DNA of 40,892 nt from Terriglobia bacterium (GTDB lineage Bacteria > Acidobacteriota > Terriglobia > Terriglobales > Acidobacteriaceae). This document shows, in pieces, positions 1 through 8,584 of this stretch. Every line of letters starts with the position of its first letter. The stretch's first letter is position 1. Location of the stretch: the NCBI GenBank assembly GCA_020073105.1, contig JAIQFW010000008.1:1-40892 (forward strand). The letters run 5' to 3'. Below the pieces are notes generated by a model. The model was not told where the DNA came from and made no database searches. It worked only from the letters and a program-made list of their open reading frames with translations. The translations under genes were made by a program, and so were the position numbers.

Positions 1-90
1 CGATCGCTGGTTGCCGGACGAGTCTTCCCAACCGAAACTGTAAAGGATGTCCCGGGACACTCTGTAAACCATGTCGTGGGACTGGACACA
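1..90 (+). mobile_element. probable right end of an insertion sequence (transposase tail plus subterminal repeats)
   Basis: Frame 2 from base 2 is open and ends at a TAA at 41-43 with the peptide DRWLPDESSQPKL, which resembles the C-terminal tail of an integrase-type transposase. The stop codon lies inside the first of two related direct repeats: CTGTAAAGGATGTCCCGGGA begins at 38 and CTGTAAACCATGTCGTGGGA at 62, exactly 24 bp apart, and the second runs on into CTGGACA. Regular subterminal repeats abutting a transposase stop are typical of IS ends. The rest of the element would lie left of the window, so family and exact boundary cannot be fixed. Confidence 0.45.
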
Positions 91-370
91 AAACCGGCTC
101 GGATGGGGCACCCCGAAGGGTTAGGCTGGGCCAGCCCCCTAAGCTTGACTGTTAATACGCGTCCTACCTGAGGGGCCACATTTTGGGTGGATCCGCAGGT
201 TTGTGCTTGTCCCAGGAAGAATTCGGCTCCCCATGCTCTCAGTCCGTCCCACTCTTTTCTTTATTCCTCATAAGTGATTGATTATCAGCCACATCAGAGC
301 ATGACCTTGGTTACCCCGGCAACCTCCTTGGCGTAACTCGTCATCCAAGCCGGGGTTTAACATCAGCAGG
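91..370. other. intergenic region, no gene seen
   Basis: This 280-base stretch lies between the presumed IS end and the first complete gene. No open frame with coding character, strong promoter, terminator or repeat was found in it. It may hold the promoter of the downstream gene and old IS-flank sequence. Confidence 0.5.
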
Positions 371-1687
371 ATGTGGGCCGCCTGTAGCCATCGCAAAGCT
401 TTGAAATTGCTGGCGCTACTGGTGTTTCTGCTGGCGCCCCTGGCGCGGGCCAGGGCGGATGCGACCTTGCTCCTGGAAGAGCCCTACGGACGTCTCGGTT
501 TCTTCACCGGAACCGGCCACGTTGCGGTTTACCTCGATCGGGTATGTGCAGATTCCCCACTGGTTCTCCGCCGTTGCGCCGCAGGAGAAACCGGAGCGGT
601 GCTCGGCCGCTATAACAACATTGCCGGGTACGACTGGATTGCCATACCTCTGCTCCCTTACTTGTACGCGGTCGAAAACCCGGACGAAGTGCCGCTGCTG
701 GCAAACCCGAAGCTGGTTGCCTTCCTGAGAAACGAGTATCGCAAGCGGCACCTGGAGGAGATCGCGCCGGACGATGAGAGCGGTGAGCCGCCGGCCGGCA
801 ACTGGACGCAATTAGCGGGTGCGTCCTATGACCGCGCGATCTACGGTTTCACCATCGCCACCAGCGAGCAGCAGGACGACCGGCTTATCGCTTTGCTCAA
901 CGCGCAAGCCAACCGCTCGCGCTATCGCAGCCTGACCCGGAATTGTGCGGATTTCGTCCGCGAGGTCATCAATTTTTACTATCCCAAAGCCCTGCACCGC
1001 AATATTGTCGCGGACCTGGGGATCTCCACTCCCAAGCAGATGGCGAAATCGCTGGTGAAGTTCAGCTCCCGTCACCCGGAACTGCATGCCGCGCGCTTCG
1101 TCGTTCCCCAGGTGCCGGGCACGATGCCGCGTAGTACAGTCGCCCACGGCGTGGCCGAATCGTTGCTGAAATCGAAGAAGTACGTCTTGCCGCTGGTTGC
1201 AGTCCAGCCGGTGCTGGCGGGATGCGTGGCGGCTGCCTACATCGGAGGCGGGCGCTTCGATCCCAAGCGCGACGCCATGGTGTTGAACCCCGGTAGTCGG
1301 CCGCAACCGCCACTGGCCGCCGCCGAGAGACGCAACTATGAGAACCGGTTGAACCTGCTCCTGGCTCGGACCGGCGCCGAGGAGAGCAGCGGGCAGAGCG
1401 CAAAGGCCTGGGCCCGTCTGCAGGCCGGCGCCCAGCCCCAGTTCGACGAGTACGGAAGGCCGGTGCTGCAGATGCACATAGATGAGAAGCTGGTGAACTT
1501 GGGCATCTCGCGGGGGAACATCCTCACCACGCCGGCGTCGCCCACTCTGGCAGGAACCGCTCTGGCTGCACGGTTGCATTGGGAACTGCGTAGTAGCTCC
1601 GAAGCCATGGTCTCCGCCAGAGGCATAGCCAGTGACTGGAACCTACTGGAGCAGGTGCTGCCTCCCCTGCGAGCGGACCTGAACTAA
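371..1687 (+). CDS. secreted protein with a permuted papain-like (LRAT/DUF4105-like) domain
   Basis: This 438-residue protein begins with a clear signal peptide (basic Arg/Lys start, Leu/Ala core, processing near residue 30), so it is exported. The motif TGTGHVAVYL places a His at residue 50, and RNCADFVREV places a Cys at 191. The His-before-Cys order fits circularly permuted NlpC/P60-like folds such as LRAT and DUF4105 proteins, which act on acyl or peptide bonds. About 240 residues follow with no recognised domain. The substrate is unknown and I do not assign an activity. The ATG at 371 is used because the signal peptide follows directly. It stands alone, with an IS end upstream and HAF proteins downstream. 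Confidence 0.6.
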   Translation: MWAACSHRKALKLLALLVFLLAPLARARADATLLLEEPYGRLGFFTGTGHVAVYLDRVCADSPLVLRRCAAGETGAVLGRYNNIAGYDWIAIPLLPYLYAVENPDEVPLLANPKLVAFLRNEYRKRHLEEIAPDDESGEPPAGNWTQLAGASYDRAIYGFTIATSEQQDDRLIALLNAQANRSRYRSLTRNCADFVREVINFYYPKALHRNIVADLGISTPKQMAKSLVKFSSRHPELHAARFVVPQVPGTMPRSTVAHGVAESLLKSKKYVLPLVAVQPVLAGCVAAAYIGGGRFDPKRDAMVLNPGSRPQPPLAAAERRNYENRLNLLLARTGAEESSGQSAKAWARLQAGAQPQFDEYGRPVLQMHIDEKLVNLGISRGNILTTPASPTLAGTALAARLHWELRSSSEAMVSARGIASDWNLLEQVLPPLRADLN

Positions 1688-1877
1688 CGGTTGGTGGTCG
1701 CTTCTGACCTTTCCTGTCGGACATTGGAACAATCAGCTTCTGGGTGGAGCAGCACTTCAGCACCACATGGACTCTTCTTTCATTCCACGTTTGTCGTCTG
1801 AGGTACGTGCGGAGCATTTGTTCCCAGGTTTCTCGGTAGGTGGATGCGGCGGCCTCAGCTAGAGGCGACCCTCTCTA

Positions 1878-1906
1878 TTGACAATCAATCATTCGCTGGC
1901 TAGCTT
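1878..1906 (+). promoter_or_regulatory. sigma70-like promoter for the HAF genes
   Basis: A perfect -35 box TTGACA (1878-1883) is separated by 17 bases from TAGCTT (1901-1906), a moderate -10 box. It lies about 80 bases before the ATG at 1987 in an otherwise featureless 299-base gap, and would drive the two tandem HAF-repeat genes. The call rests on sequence match alone. Confidence 0.45.
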
Positions 1907-1986
1907 GTTCGGGTTCTCTGGTCTGGGCAAGTTGCGACTTTCATTTGTCCCCTCAATGGGGCCGGCGAACTGCGAGGGATCACCGT

Positions 1987-2835
1987 ATGAGATCACAGAA
2001 GGTTTGTTCGCTGTTATTACTGCTGGTATTGGCCGGCTGGGCGACTGCCCACGCCGCCAACCCACCGAGGTTCCACTTCGTGCAATGCCCAGAGTCGCCT
2101 GAAACCCACTTGAACGGTGTCAGCAACAACAACGTTGCGGTGGGTTATTGCCTTGGTTCCGACGGCGTCTTCCATGGCTTTGTTGCAGCCAACGGCAAGC
2201 TTACCTACGTGGATGATCCCAAAGGAGTCGGCGGCACTTTTCCGGAAGATGTCAATTCTGGCGGTACGATTGCCGGATTTTACTTGGATGAGTCATCCAA
2301 CCATCACGCCTTTTCCTACGCCAATGGCCAGTTCCGCGACCTGGATCCACCGGGGTCGATCCTTGCCATCGCTTTCGGGATTGATGAACTCGGCCGCGTG
2401 ACTGGAGAATTTGAGGATCAAGACGGATTTTTTCATGGGTGGGTTTTTGACGGCGCTTTTCACGGTGTGGAGCTGGGCTCCGGCATCACCTCGGTCCGAG
2501 ACATCAACGCCAACAACTTGGCCACGGTCGCCTGGCAGGACCAACCGCCTCTCTACCGGTCTTCGCTTTACCACGGCGGCAAACTCACGGACATTAACGT
2601 GCCTGGTGCGATTTCAACCCTGGCTCATGGGATCAACACTGCTGGTGATGTGGTGTTTTCCTGGACGGATGAGAATTCGGTGGATCACGGGGCATTGCTG
2701 GTCGGGAGAAAGTTTACAAAATTTGATGCCCCTGGTTGCGACACTACGACGGCCACCGGAATCAATGACAACCAGGTGATCGTGGGAAGCTGCAGCGCGG
2801 GTGGGATTGTGCAGGGTTTCTACGTGACTTACTGA
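1987..2835 (+). CDS. secreted HAF-repeat protein (copy 1)
   Basis: This 282-residue protein has a signal peptide (MRSQK, then a Leu/Ala-rich core ending near AHAAN) and a series of repeats of about 45 residues with the pattern 'G-I-N/D-x-x-G-x-x-x-G-x-F-x-D-x-x-x-x-x-H-A-F'. Examples are VNSGGTIAGFYLDESSNHHA and IDELGRVTGEFEDQDGFFHG. These are the HAF extracellular repeats, common in Acidobacteriota and of unknown function, probably forming a beta-propeller or solenoid. The ATG at 1987 is preferred to an in-frame one at 1945 because GAGGGA precedes it and the signal peptide begins there. Its neighbour is a tandem paralogue. Confidence 0.75.
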   Translation: MRSQKVCSLLLLLVLAGWATAHAANPPRFHFVQCPESPETHLNGVSNNNVAVGYCLGSDGVFHGFVAANGKLTYVDDPKGVGGTFPEDVNSGGTIAGFYLDESSNHHAFSYANGQFRDLDPPGSILAIAFGIDELGRVTGEFEDQDGFFHGWVFDGAFHGVELGSGITSVRDINANNLATVAWQDQPPLYRSSLYHGGKLTDINVPGAISTLAHGINTAGDVVFSWTDENSVDHGALLVGRKFTKFDAPGCDTTTATGINDNQVIVGSCSAGGIVQGFYVTY

Positions 2836-2871
2836 GCGCTTCCGACAAATCTGTAAGCGATGGAGTGTCCC

Positions 2872-3729
2872 ATGAGAATGCTGAGAGCCTGCATTCCGTA
2901 CTTGGCGCTGATTTTAGCTGTCATCAATACATCTGCCGCACAAACCCCGGTCTTTCACTTTGTGCAGTGCCCCGGAGCAAAACAGACCGCACTACGCGGC
3001 CTCAACAACCACAATGTAGCAGTGGGGAGTTGCACCGATTCTAACGATCTGTTTCACGGCTTCATTCTGGACAAAGACGGCACTACGAAAATCGACCACC
3101 CTAGTGGGACTCACGGTACATTTCTGGACGACATCAACAGCGATGGGACGATCGTAGGCTACTACTTGGATGATCTAGATTTATTTCATGCTTTTGTTTA
3201 TGCGAACGGTACCTTTAGCGAGATTGGTCCACCCAATGCCGAACAGACATTGGCGTATGGTATTGACGATCTCGGCAGAATTACCGGCGAATTCATTGAC
3301 GCGAATGGTGTGGACGCTGGTTGGATCTTCGACGGAAAGAACTATCGAGTTGTCCACGATAACGACCTGTCCGCCGGCGTAGAAGACATCAATTTGAACA
3401 ATACCTTTCTACTGGTTTGGGAGAGGTTTCAGAACATCTTCAGGTCTTCGATCTGTACTCCGGCAGGTTGCAGCAAAATTGACATTCCCGGTGCCATCGA
3501 TGTGCGGGCAAGAAAGATCAATTCCGCTGGCAACATTACCCTGTCTTGGACTAAGGACGAAAACAAATTCCATGGTGCCATTCTTGTCGGACAGAGGGTC
3601 ATAAATGTCAATGCCCCAGGTTGCGATGTCACTTTCCCGTATGGAATTAATGACCGCAATGTGATCACAGGTGGTTGCGCGCAGGGTCCAACGCGCGTGG
3701 GATTCTACGCTTTTCTCAACGGTAAGTAG
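2872..3729 (+). CDS. secreted HAF-repeat protein (copy 2)
   Basis: This 285-residue paralogue of the preceding gene shares its architecture: signal peptide (MRMLRACIPYLALILAVINT, processed near SAAQ), then the motif FHFVQCPG that also opens the mature part of copy 1, then four or five HAF-type repeats. The ATG at 2872 is chosen over one at 2860 because GGAG lies six bases upstream of it. The gap to copy 1 is only 36 bases, so the two are probably cotranscribed. A conserved Cys pair (near the mature N-terminus and in the closing NAPGCDVTFPYGI segment) occurs in both copies and may form a disulfide closing the fold. Function unknown. Confidence 0.75.
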   Translation: MRMLRACIPYLALILAVINTSAAQTPVFHFVQCPGAKQTALRGLNNHNVAVGSCTDSNDLFHGFILDKDGTTKIDHPSGTHGTFLDDINSDGTIVGYYLDDLDLFHAFVYANGTFSEIGPPNAEQTLAYGIDDLGRITGEFIDANGVDAGWIFDGKNYRVVHDNDLSAGVEDINLNNTFLLVWERFQNIFRSSICTPAGCSKIDIPGAIDVRARKINSAGNITLSWTKDENKFHGAILVGQRVINVNAPGCDVTFPYGINDRNVITGGCAQGPTRVGFYAFLNGK

Positions 3730-3749
3730 GATAGGGAAAGGTCTCTCGC

Positions 3750-5147
3750 CTAGTGCGTATTCCCCGCCAGTTCATGCACGATGCTGTTCACGAATGACTT
3801 GGCATCCCCGAACAGCATGAGGGTGCGATCCAGGTAGTAAAGCGGATTGTCGATACCGGCGAACCCCGGATTCATACTGCGTTTGATCACCATCACGGTG
3901 CGAGCTTTATCCACGTCCAGAATGGGCATACCGAAAATCGGACTCGATTGATCGGTGCGGGCAGCGGGGTTGGTGACATCATTGGCGCCGATCACCAACG
4001 CCACGTCGGTCTGGGGGAAGTCGCTATTGATGTCGTCCATCTCCATTAGTTTGTCGTAAGGGACATCGGCTTCAGCCAGCAGCACATTCATGTGTCCGGG
4101 CATGCGACCCGCCACGGGGTGGATGGCGAAACGGACATCGACTCCACGCTTGGTCAGCGCGTCGTAGAGTTCACGTACTTTGTGCTGGGCCTGCGCCACC
4201 GCCATGCCATAGCCCGGGACGACCACCACGCGATTTGCGGCGGCCAGAATTCCAGCAGCTTCATCCGGAGTCGCACTACGGACGACCTTGTCTTCCTTTG
4301 CCCCTGCAGTCGAAGCCTGCACCTGTCCGAAAGCGCCAAATAGAACGTTGGTGAAGGAACGGTTCATGGCCTTCGACATGATGACGGAGAGAATGAATCC
4401 GGAAGAGCCGTCGAGTGCACCGGCGATGATTAGCAGCTTGCTGTTCAAGACGAATCCCATGGCCGCGGCGGAGAGCCCGGCGTACGAGTTCAGCAGCGAG
4501 ATTACCGTGGGCATGTCAGCCCCGCCGATGGGCACGATCATCAAAACGCCAAAGATCAGCGGAACCACGATCATGATGGGGAAAAGTTCTTTGGCGCCCG
4601 GATGTAAGACCAAAAAGACAGCCACTACGATGGCGATGGCGAGCACGCCCAGGTTGACGAAGTTTTGTCCCCGATAGGTGATCGGACGCTGGGGCAAGAC
4701 CTCTTGGAGCTTTCCCGCCGCCATCAAACTTCCAGTGAAGGTCAGGGAGGCGAGAATGACCTCCATGGACAGCACAGCCATCATGAAACGTGGGACGTCC
4801 GGTGTTCGCAGATAGAATTCAGACGTCCCGACCAGGGTGACGCACAGCGCTCCGAACGCGTGGCTGAGCGCGGTCCGCTGCGGGACTGCAGTCATCTGTA
4901 CTAGGCCGAGCGGGACGCCAATACCCGACCCGAGCACCAGGGCGATGGCGATCCATTTGTAGTCAACGATCCCGTGGTGCAGCAGGGTGCCGGCAATGGC
5001 CAGCACCATACCGATCTCGCCCGCCAAAACTCCGCGGCGGGCGGTCGAAGGCGCGCTCAACCACTTCAGCGACAGAATGAAGAGGACGCTGGCGACGAGA
5101 TAGAGAATCTCGATCAGCTGCTGGTTGCCTGCGAATTCTGCAGTCAT
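3750..5147 (-). CDS. pntB: NAD(P) transhydrogenase subunit beta
   Basis: This 465-residue membrane protein is the beta subunit of proton-translocating transhydrogenase, which transfers hydride from NADH to NADP+ using the proton gradient. About nine transmembrane segments (domain II) fill the first 270 residues. The NADP(H)-binding domain III follows, with the signature VVPGYGMAVAQAQHKVRELY and the loop HPVAGRMPGHMNVLLAEADV. Its start overlaps the end of pntA2 by four bases (ATGA), indicating translational coupling. Length is normal. The likely role is NADPH supply. It ends 20 bases from the convergent HAF gene. Confidence 0.95.
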   Translation of the reverse strand: MTAEFAGNQQLIEILYLVASVLFILSLKWLSAPSTARRGVLAGEIGMVLAIAGTLLHHGIVDYKWIAIALVLGSGIGVPLGLVQMTAVPQRTALSHAFGALCVTLVGTSEFYLRTPDVPRFMMAVLSMEVILASLTFTGSLMAAGKLQEVLPQRPITYRGQNFVNLGVLAIAIVVAVFLVLHPGAKELFPIMIVVPLIFGVLMIVPIGGADMPTVISLLNSYAGLSAAAMGFVLNSKLLIIAGALDGSSGFILSVIMSKAMNRSFTNVLFGAFGQVQASTAGAKEDKVVRSATPDEAAGILAAANRVVVVPGYGMAVAQAQHKVRELYDALTKRGVDVRFAIHPVAGRMPGHMNVLLAEADVPYDKLMEMDDINSDFPQTDVALVIGANDVTNPAARTDQSSPIFGMPILDVDKARTVMVIKRSMNPGFAGIDNPLYYLDRTLMLFGDAKSFVNSIVHELAGNTH

Positions 5148-5440
5148 GGTTTTGTCGGACGGCTGGATTTGAACATCCTGAGCATTCGGTCGGTGATCAG
5201 GAAGCCGCCGACCACGTTGCTGGTGGCGGCAACCACGGCGATCATGCCAAGAATGAAAGAGAGATTGCTCTTATGCTCACCTACCAGCACAATTGCGCCG
5301 ACCACAGCGATAGCGTCCAGTGCATTGGTCAGCGACATCAAAGGCGTGTGCAGCAAAGGTGAGACCCGGCGGATGACCTCGAACCCGATGAAGCCCGCCA
5401 ACATGAAGACAAACAAACCATCAATTAATGCTGAACCCAT
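5144..5440 (-). CDS. pntA2: NAD(P) transhydrogenase alpha subunit, membrane part
   Basis: This 98-residue protein has three hydrophobic helices and the motif SPLLHTPLMSLTNALDAIAV, diagnostic of the C-terminal membrane domain of PntA. As in many bacteria the alpha subunit is split, with this piece supplying domain II helices and PntA1 the NAD(H)-binding domain. AGGAGG precedes the ATG at good spacing. It overlaps pntB by four bases and is separated from pntA1 by 107 bases holding a large hairpin. Confidence 0.93.
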   Translation of the reverse strand: MGSALIDGLFVFMLAGFIGFEVIRRVSPLLHTPLMSLTNALDAIAVVGAIVLVGEHKSNLSFILGMIAVVAATSNVVGGFLITDRMLRMFKSSRPTKP

Positions 5441-5493
5441 CTTGCCTCCTGCAGGCGGTTGCTTCGCTCCGCAACAGGTTCCCCTGTGGAACC

Positions 5494-5539
5494 CTGTGTC
5501 CTCTGTGGTTCCAAGAACCGTTTACCACAGAGGGCACAG
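5494..5539. repeat. intergenic inverted repeat, 16-bp stem, inside the pnt operon
   Basis: CTGTGTCCTCTGTGGT (5494-5509) pairs with ACCACAGAGGGCACAG (5524-5539), a 16-bp stem with one G-T pair and a 14-base loop. It sits between pntA1 and pntA2. There is no T-tract on the transcript side, so it looks like a REP-like intergenic repeat that may stabilise or attenuate the mRNA, not a classical terminator. The 'CCTCTGTG' core recalls repeats dispersed in Acidobacteriota-type genomes (recollection, not checked). Confidence 0.75.
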
Positions 5540-5547
5540 AGTACCCC

Positions 5548-6726
5548 TTACTTCGCTCCTTGCCCCACCAGTTCGGGCAACGCCAAAAATTCCCGCACCC
5601 GCGGGTTCACAATTTCTCCGCCACGAGTCAACAAGGTATCGCGAATAATCTCGTCTTCGGTATCCGGCCGCAATTTGCCGTCTTTCACCAGGTTGAGGAG
5701 AAAGGCGGTGAGGTTGCGCGCATACATCTGGCTGGCGTGATACGGAACTTTGGAAGCTACGTTGATAATGCCGATGATTGTGACCCCGTGTTCCACCACG
5801 GTCTGGCCGGCACGCGTCAGCTCACAGTTGCCTCCCCGCTCGGCAGCCAGGTCGAAGATCACTGAGCCGGGGGCCATTCCCTTCACCATATCCGCCGTGA
5901 CCAGCATCGGCGCCTTTTTTCCGGGCACGACGGCAGTGGTGATCACGATGTCACTCTCGGCAATAACGCGGGTCAGCAGTTCACGCTGTTTGGCGTAGAA
6001 GCTCTCGTCCTGCGCGGTGCCATAGCCGCGCGCGTCCTGCGCATCCTTGGCTTCGATAGGGAGTTCCACGAACCGCCCGCCCAGGCTCTGCACTTGCTCC
6101 TTAGAGGCCGGGCGCATGTCGTAGGCGGAGACGACTGCCCCCAGGCGGCGTGCCGTAGCAATGGCCTGAAGCCCTGCTACGCCAGCGCCAATAATGAGAA
6201 TGCGTGCCGGCGTGACCGTCCCAGCCGCGGTGGTGAGCATGGGGAAGATTCTGGGCAGGGTGTCAGCCGCGATCAGCACCGCCTTGTAGCCGCAGATGGT
6301 GGCCATTGAGGAAAGCGCGTCCATGCTCTGGGCGCGCGTGGTGCGTGGCATTAATTCCACAGAGAAGGAAGTGACTCCGGTTTGGGCCACTTGTTGGAGC
6401 ACCTCGACGGAGCCGAGCGGCCGGAGGAAGCCGATTAAAACCTGGCCGCGGCGCATCAGCGCAAGGTCGGCCTTCCCGGTAACGTCGTTGGAACCGTAAC
6501 AAAGTACTTGGGCGACAATGTCCGCTTTGCCGAAGACGGCAGCGCGGTCGGGCAGGATCTTTGCGCCTTTTTCGAGGTAGAAAGCGTCGGGATAGCCGGC
6601 TTCCACTCCCGCTCCGGTCTCAATGACGATTTCGAATCCGGCTTTGACCAGGTTGGGGACGACCATGGGGACCAGCGCTACACGCCGCTCCCCCGGATAA
6701 CTTTCCTTAGGCACGCCGATAATCAC
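5548..6726 (-). CDS. pntA1: NAD(P) transhydrogenase alpha subunit, soluble NAD-binding part
   Basis: The 392-residue product starts IIGVPKESYPGERRVALVP, the hallmark of the alanine dehydrogenase/PNT N-terminal domain. It contains the Rossmann segment GAGVAGLQAIATARRLGAVV with the NAD-binding acidic end AYDMR. It forms domain I of the transhydrogenase and binds NAD(H) in the cytoplasm. The start is taken as GTG at 6726, preceded by GAGGA, because this reproduces the usual N-terminus and length. A longer frame back to 6831 adds 35 residues without homology. First gene of the operon. Confidence 0.93.
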   Translation of the reverse strand: MIIGVPKESYPGERRVALVPMVVPNLVKAGFEIVIETGAGVEAGYPDAFYLEKGAKILPDRAAVFGKADIVAQVLCYGSNDVTGKADLALMRRGQVLIGFLRPLGSVEVLQQVAQTGVTSFSVELMPRTTRAQSMDALSSMATICGYKAVLIAADTLPRIFPMLTTAAGTVTPARILIIGAGVAGLQAIATARRLGAVVSAYDMRPASKEQVQSLGGRFVELPIEAKDAQDARGYGTAQDESFYAKQRELLTRVIAESDIVITTAVVPGKKAPMLVTADMVKGMAPGSVIFDLAAERGGNCELTRAGQTVVEHGVTIIGIINVASKVPYHASQMYARNLTAFLLNLVKDGKLRPDTEDEIIRDTLLTRGGEIVNPRVREFLALPELVGQGAK

Positions 6727-6875
6727 GGAGATGTATTCCTCGACGCCGCAGGTATAAAGACCAAACCGGCTATTGTAGCGGAACAGGCAAACGATTGCTG
6801 CGGCGAAGGAGCTTCGGGGAGTCCACCTCATTCCAAATCGGGGGCGGACGGCCCGGAGCGCCCCGTGAATCCTAT

Positions 6876-7664
6876 TCAGGCCTCGGCGTGTCCGGGGACT
6901 GCGCTTTTCTGGGACTCGCCGCCAGGTGCTTCGGCTTCTCCCGGTTTTCCCGCAGTATGCTGCACGATCACCGAGATGCGCCGGTTCGAAGGATCCAGGG
7001 GGTCGTCCCGCCTGCGCAGCAGTTGGTCGGCAAAGCCGCGGACTTGTGCCACCTGGTCCTGGCGAAGGCCGGTTTGCTGCATTAACCTGCGGGCGGCGTT
7101 GGCCCGGTCGGTGGAGAGCTCCCAGTTGCTGTATTCGCCGCGCCCGGAGTAGGGCTTGGAGTCGGTGTGGCCTTCGATGGAAATCTGGTTGGGGAGTTTC
7201 CCCAACTCTTGCGCCAGCACCAAGAGCAACTCCTTGCCATTGTCGTTGGGCTCAGGGCTGCCTAGGTTGAAAAACGTTCCTGTCTCAGTCTCCAGGAGTT
7301 CAATCCGGAGGCCGTCCGGAGTCACGGTGATCTCGATCTGATCTTTGAGCTTGTCGAAGTTACTCATCTGGTGAATGCGCTTCTGAAGCTCTTCCTTCAG
7401 CTTGGGCATATCATCTTTGGACAAAGATAAGCTTTCTCCGGAGCCGGTCATATCGGTGCCCACGTTCTTGGTTGTTCCAGAAGGGTCTCGAAAATAACCT
7501 CCCACCGCTTCCTGGACTTTCTTGCTGCTGTTCAAGAGCCAGAGCACGATAAACAGCGCCATCATGGCGGTAACAAAATCGGCGTAGGCGACTTTCCAGG
7601 CACCTCCGTGATGACCGCCGTGGGCTGCTTTCTTCTTAATGATGATGGGATGGGCTTGGCCCAT
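6876..7664 (-). CDS. motB: flagellar-motor-type stator protein MotB
   Basis: This 262-residue protein has a basic, His-rich cytoplasmic start, a single transmembrane helix (about 26-45) with the conserved proton-channel Asp at 29 (AYADFVTAMMALFIVLWLL), a plug/linker region and a C-terminal OmpA-like peptidoglycan-binding domain (ISIEGHTDSKPYS, LSTDRANAARRLM). This is the MotB stator architecture, anchoring the MotA ring to the cell wall and gating proton flow. It follows motA with a 12-base gap. No flagellar structural genes are in the window, so a non-flagellar proton-driven role cannot be excluded. Confidence 0.9.
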   Translation of the reverse strand: MGQAHPIIIKKKAAHGGHHGGAWKVAYADFVTAMMALFIVLWLLNSSKKVQEAVGGYFRDPSGTTKNVGTDMTGSGESLSLSKDDMPKLKEELQKRIHQMSNFDKLKDQIEITVTPDGLRIELLETETGTFFNLGSPEPNDNGKELLLVLAQELGKLPNQISIEGHTDSKPYSGRGEYSNWELSTDRANAARRLMQQTGLRQDQVAQVRGFADQLLRRRDDPLDPSNRRISVIVQHTAGKPGEAEAPGGESQKSAVPGHAEA

Positions 7665-7676
7665 GATTCCTCCTCA

Positions 7677-8579
7677 TTAGGCGGATGCCGCCGCGGCCGC
7701 TTCCGGCGGAGATGCTTCGCCGCTGCCTCCACCGCCGCCCCGACAGAGCGTCTCGACCTCTTGGAAGGAGGGACGCACATGGCCCGGAATCGCCCGACGC
7801 GCGAATTCCACCGCCATGATTGGGGCGGTCCCTTTCAGAAAGGAAATCATGACCACACGCAAGACATGGAGGTAGGCGCGCTCATCGTCTGCAATCTTTG
7901 CCATATTGGAAGCGATTGGGCCCACCAAGCCATAACACAACAAAACCCCCAGAAAGGTGCCGACCAATGCCGCCGCCACCTTTTGGCCGATTTCTTCCGG
8001 GGGCCCGCCCAGAGCCTGCATTGTGATCACCACACCGAGCACCGCCGCGACAATACCCAAGCCCGGCAGAGAGTCTGCTGTGGTGCTTAGCGACGCGATG
8101 GGCTGGCCGGCCTCGTGGTGATGGACCTCCATGTCCAGATCCAGGAGCTGGTCGAGGTCAAAGGCTTCTACTCCCGTGACCGCCATGCGCATGGTGTCAC
8201 AGAAATAGTCACGGATGTGGTGGTTCTGGAGGAACTGCGGATACTTGGATAGGATGGGACTTTTGTCAGGTGTCTCCACATCGTTTTCCAGGGCGATCAG
8301 GCCCTCGCGCCGCGCCTTGTTTAACAACTCATAGATCATTTTCAAGGTATCGAGATAACGCTGTTTGGTGAATTTGGACCCTCCAAACACTCCAGCGACT
8401 CCTCCAGCAATCTGTTTCAGGATGTGAAGTGGATTGGCAATCAGGACGGTGCCGGCGGCGGCGCCACCGATGATGAGAAGTTCGGCCGGCTGAAGCAGGA
8501 CGCGGATGCTGCCATGCTCCATGAGATAGCCGCCGATCACCGCACCGAACACCACGACGATGCCGACAATTGCGAACAT
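7677..8579 (-). CDS. motA: flagellar-motor-type stator protein MotA
   Basis: The 300-residue product begins MFAIVGIVVVFGAVIGGYLM, the classic MotA first helix. Helices three and four carry LPGLGIVAAVLGVVITMQAL and the region around GTFLGVLLCYGLVGPI, which contain the conserved Pro and channel residues. The cytoplasmic loop carries the Arg/Glu-rich torque segment (KARREGLIALENDVE). The start at 8579 is chosen over a longer frame because it gives the family N-terminus and has GAAGG upstream. It begins six bases after the stop of the PAS/GGDEF-like gene. A Gly/Ala-rich tail (about 20 residues) ends the protein. Confidence 0.9.
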   Translation of the reverse strand: MFAIVGIVVVFGAVIGGYLMEHGSIRVLLQPAELLIIGGAAAGTVLIANPLHILKQIAGGVAGVFGGSKFTKQRYLDTLKMIYELLNKARREGLIALENDVETPDKSPILSKYPQFLQNHHIRDYFCDTMRMAVTGVEAFDLDQLLDLDMEVHHHEAGQPIASLSTTADSLPGLGIVAAVLGVVITMQALGGPPEEIGQKVAAALVGTFLGVLLCYGLVGPIASNMAKIADDERAYLHVLRVVMISFLKGTAPIMAVEFARRAIPGHVRPSFQEVETLCRGGGGGSGEASPPEAAAAASA

Positions 8580-8584
8580 GAGAA

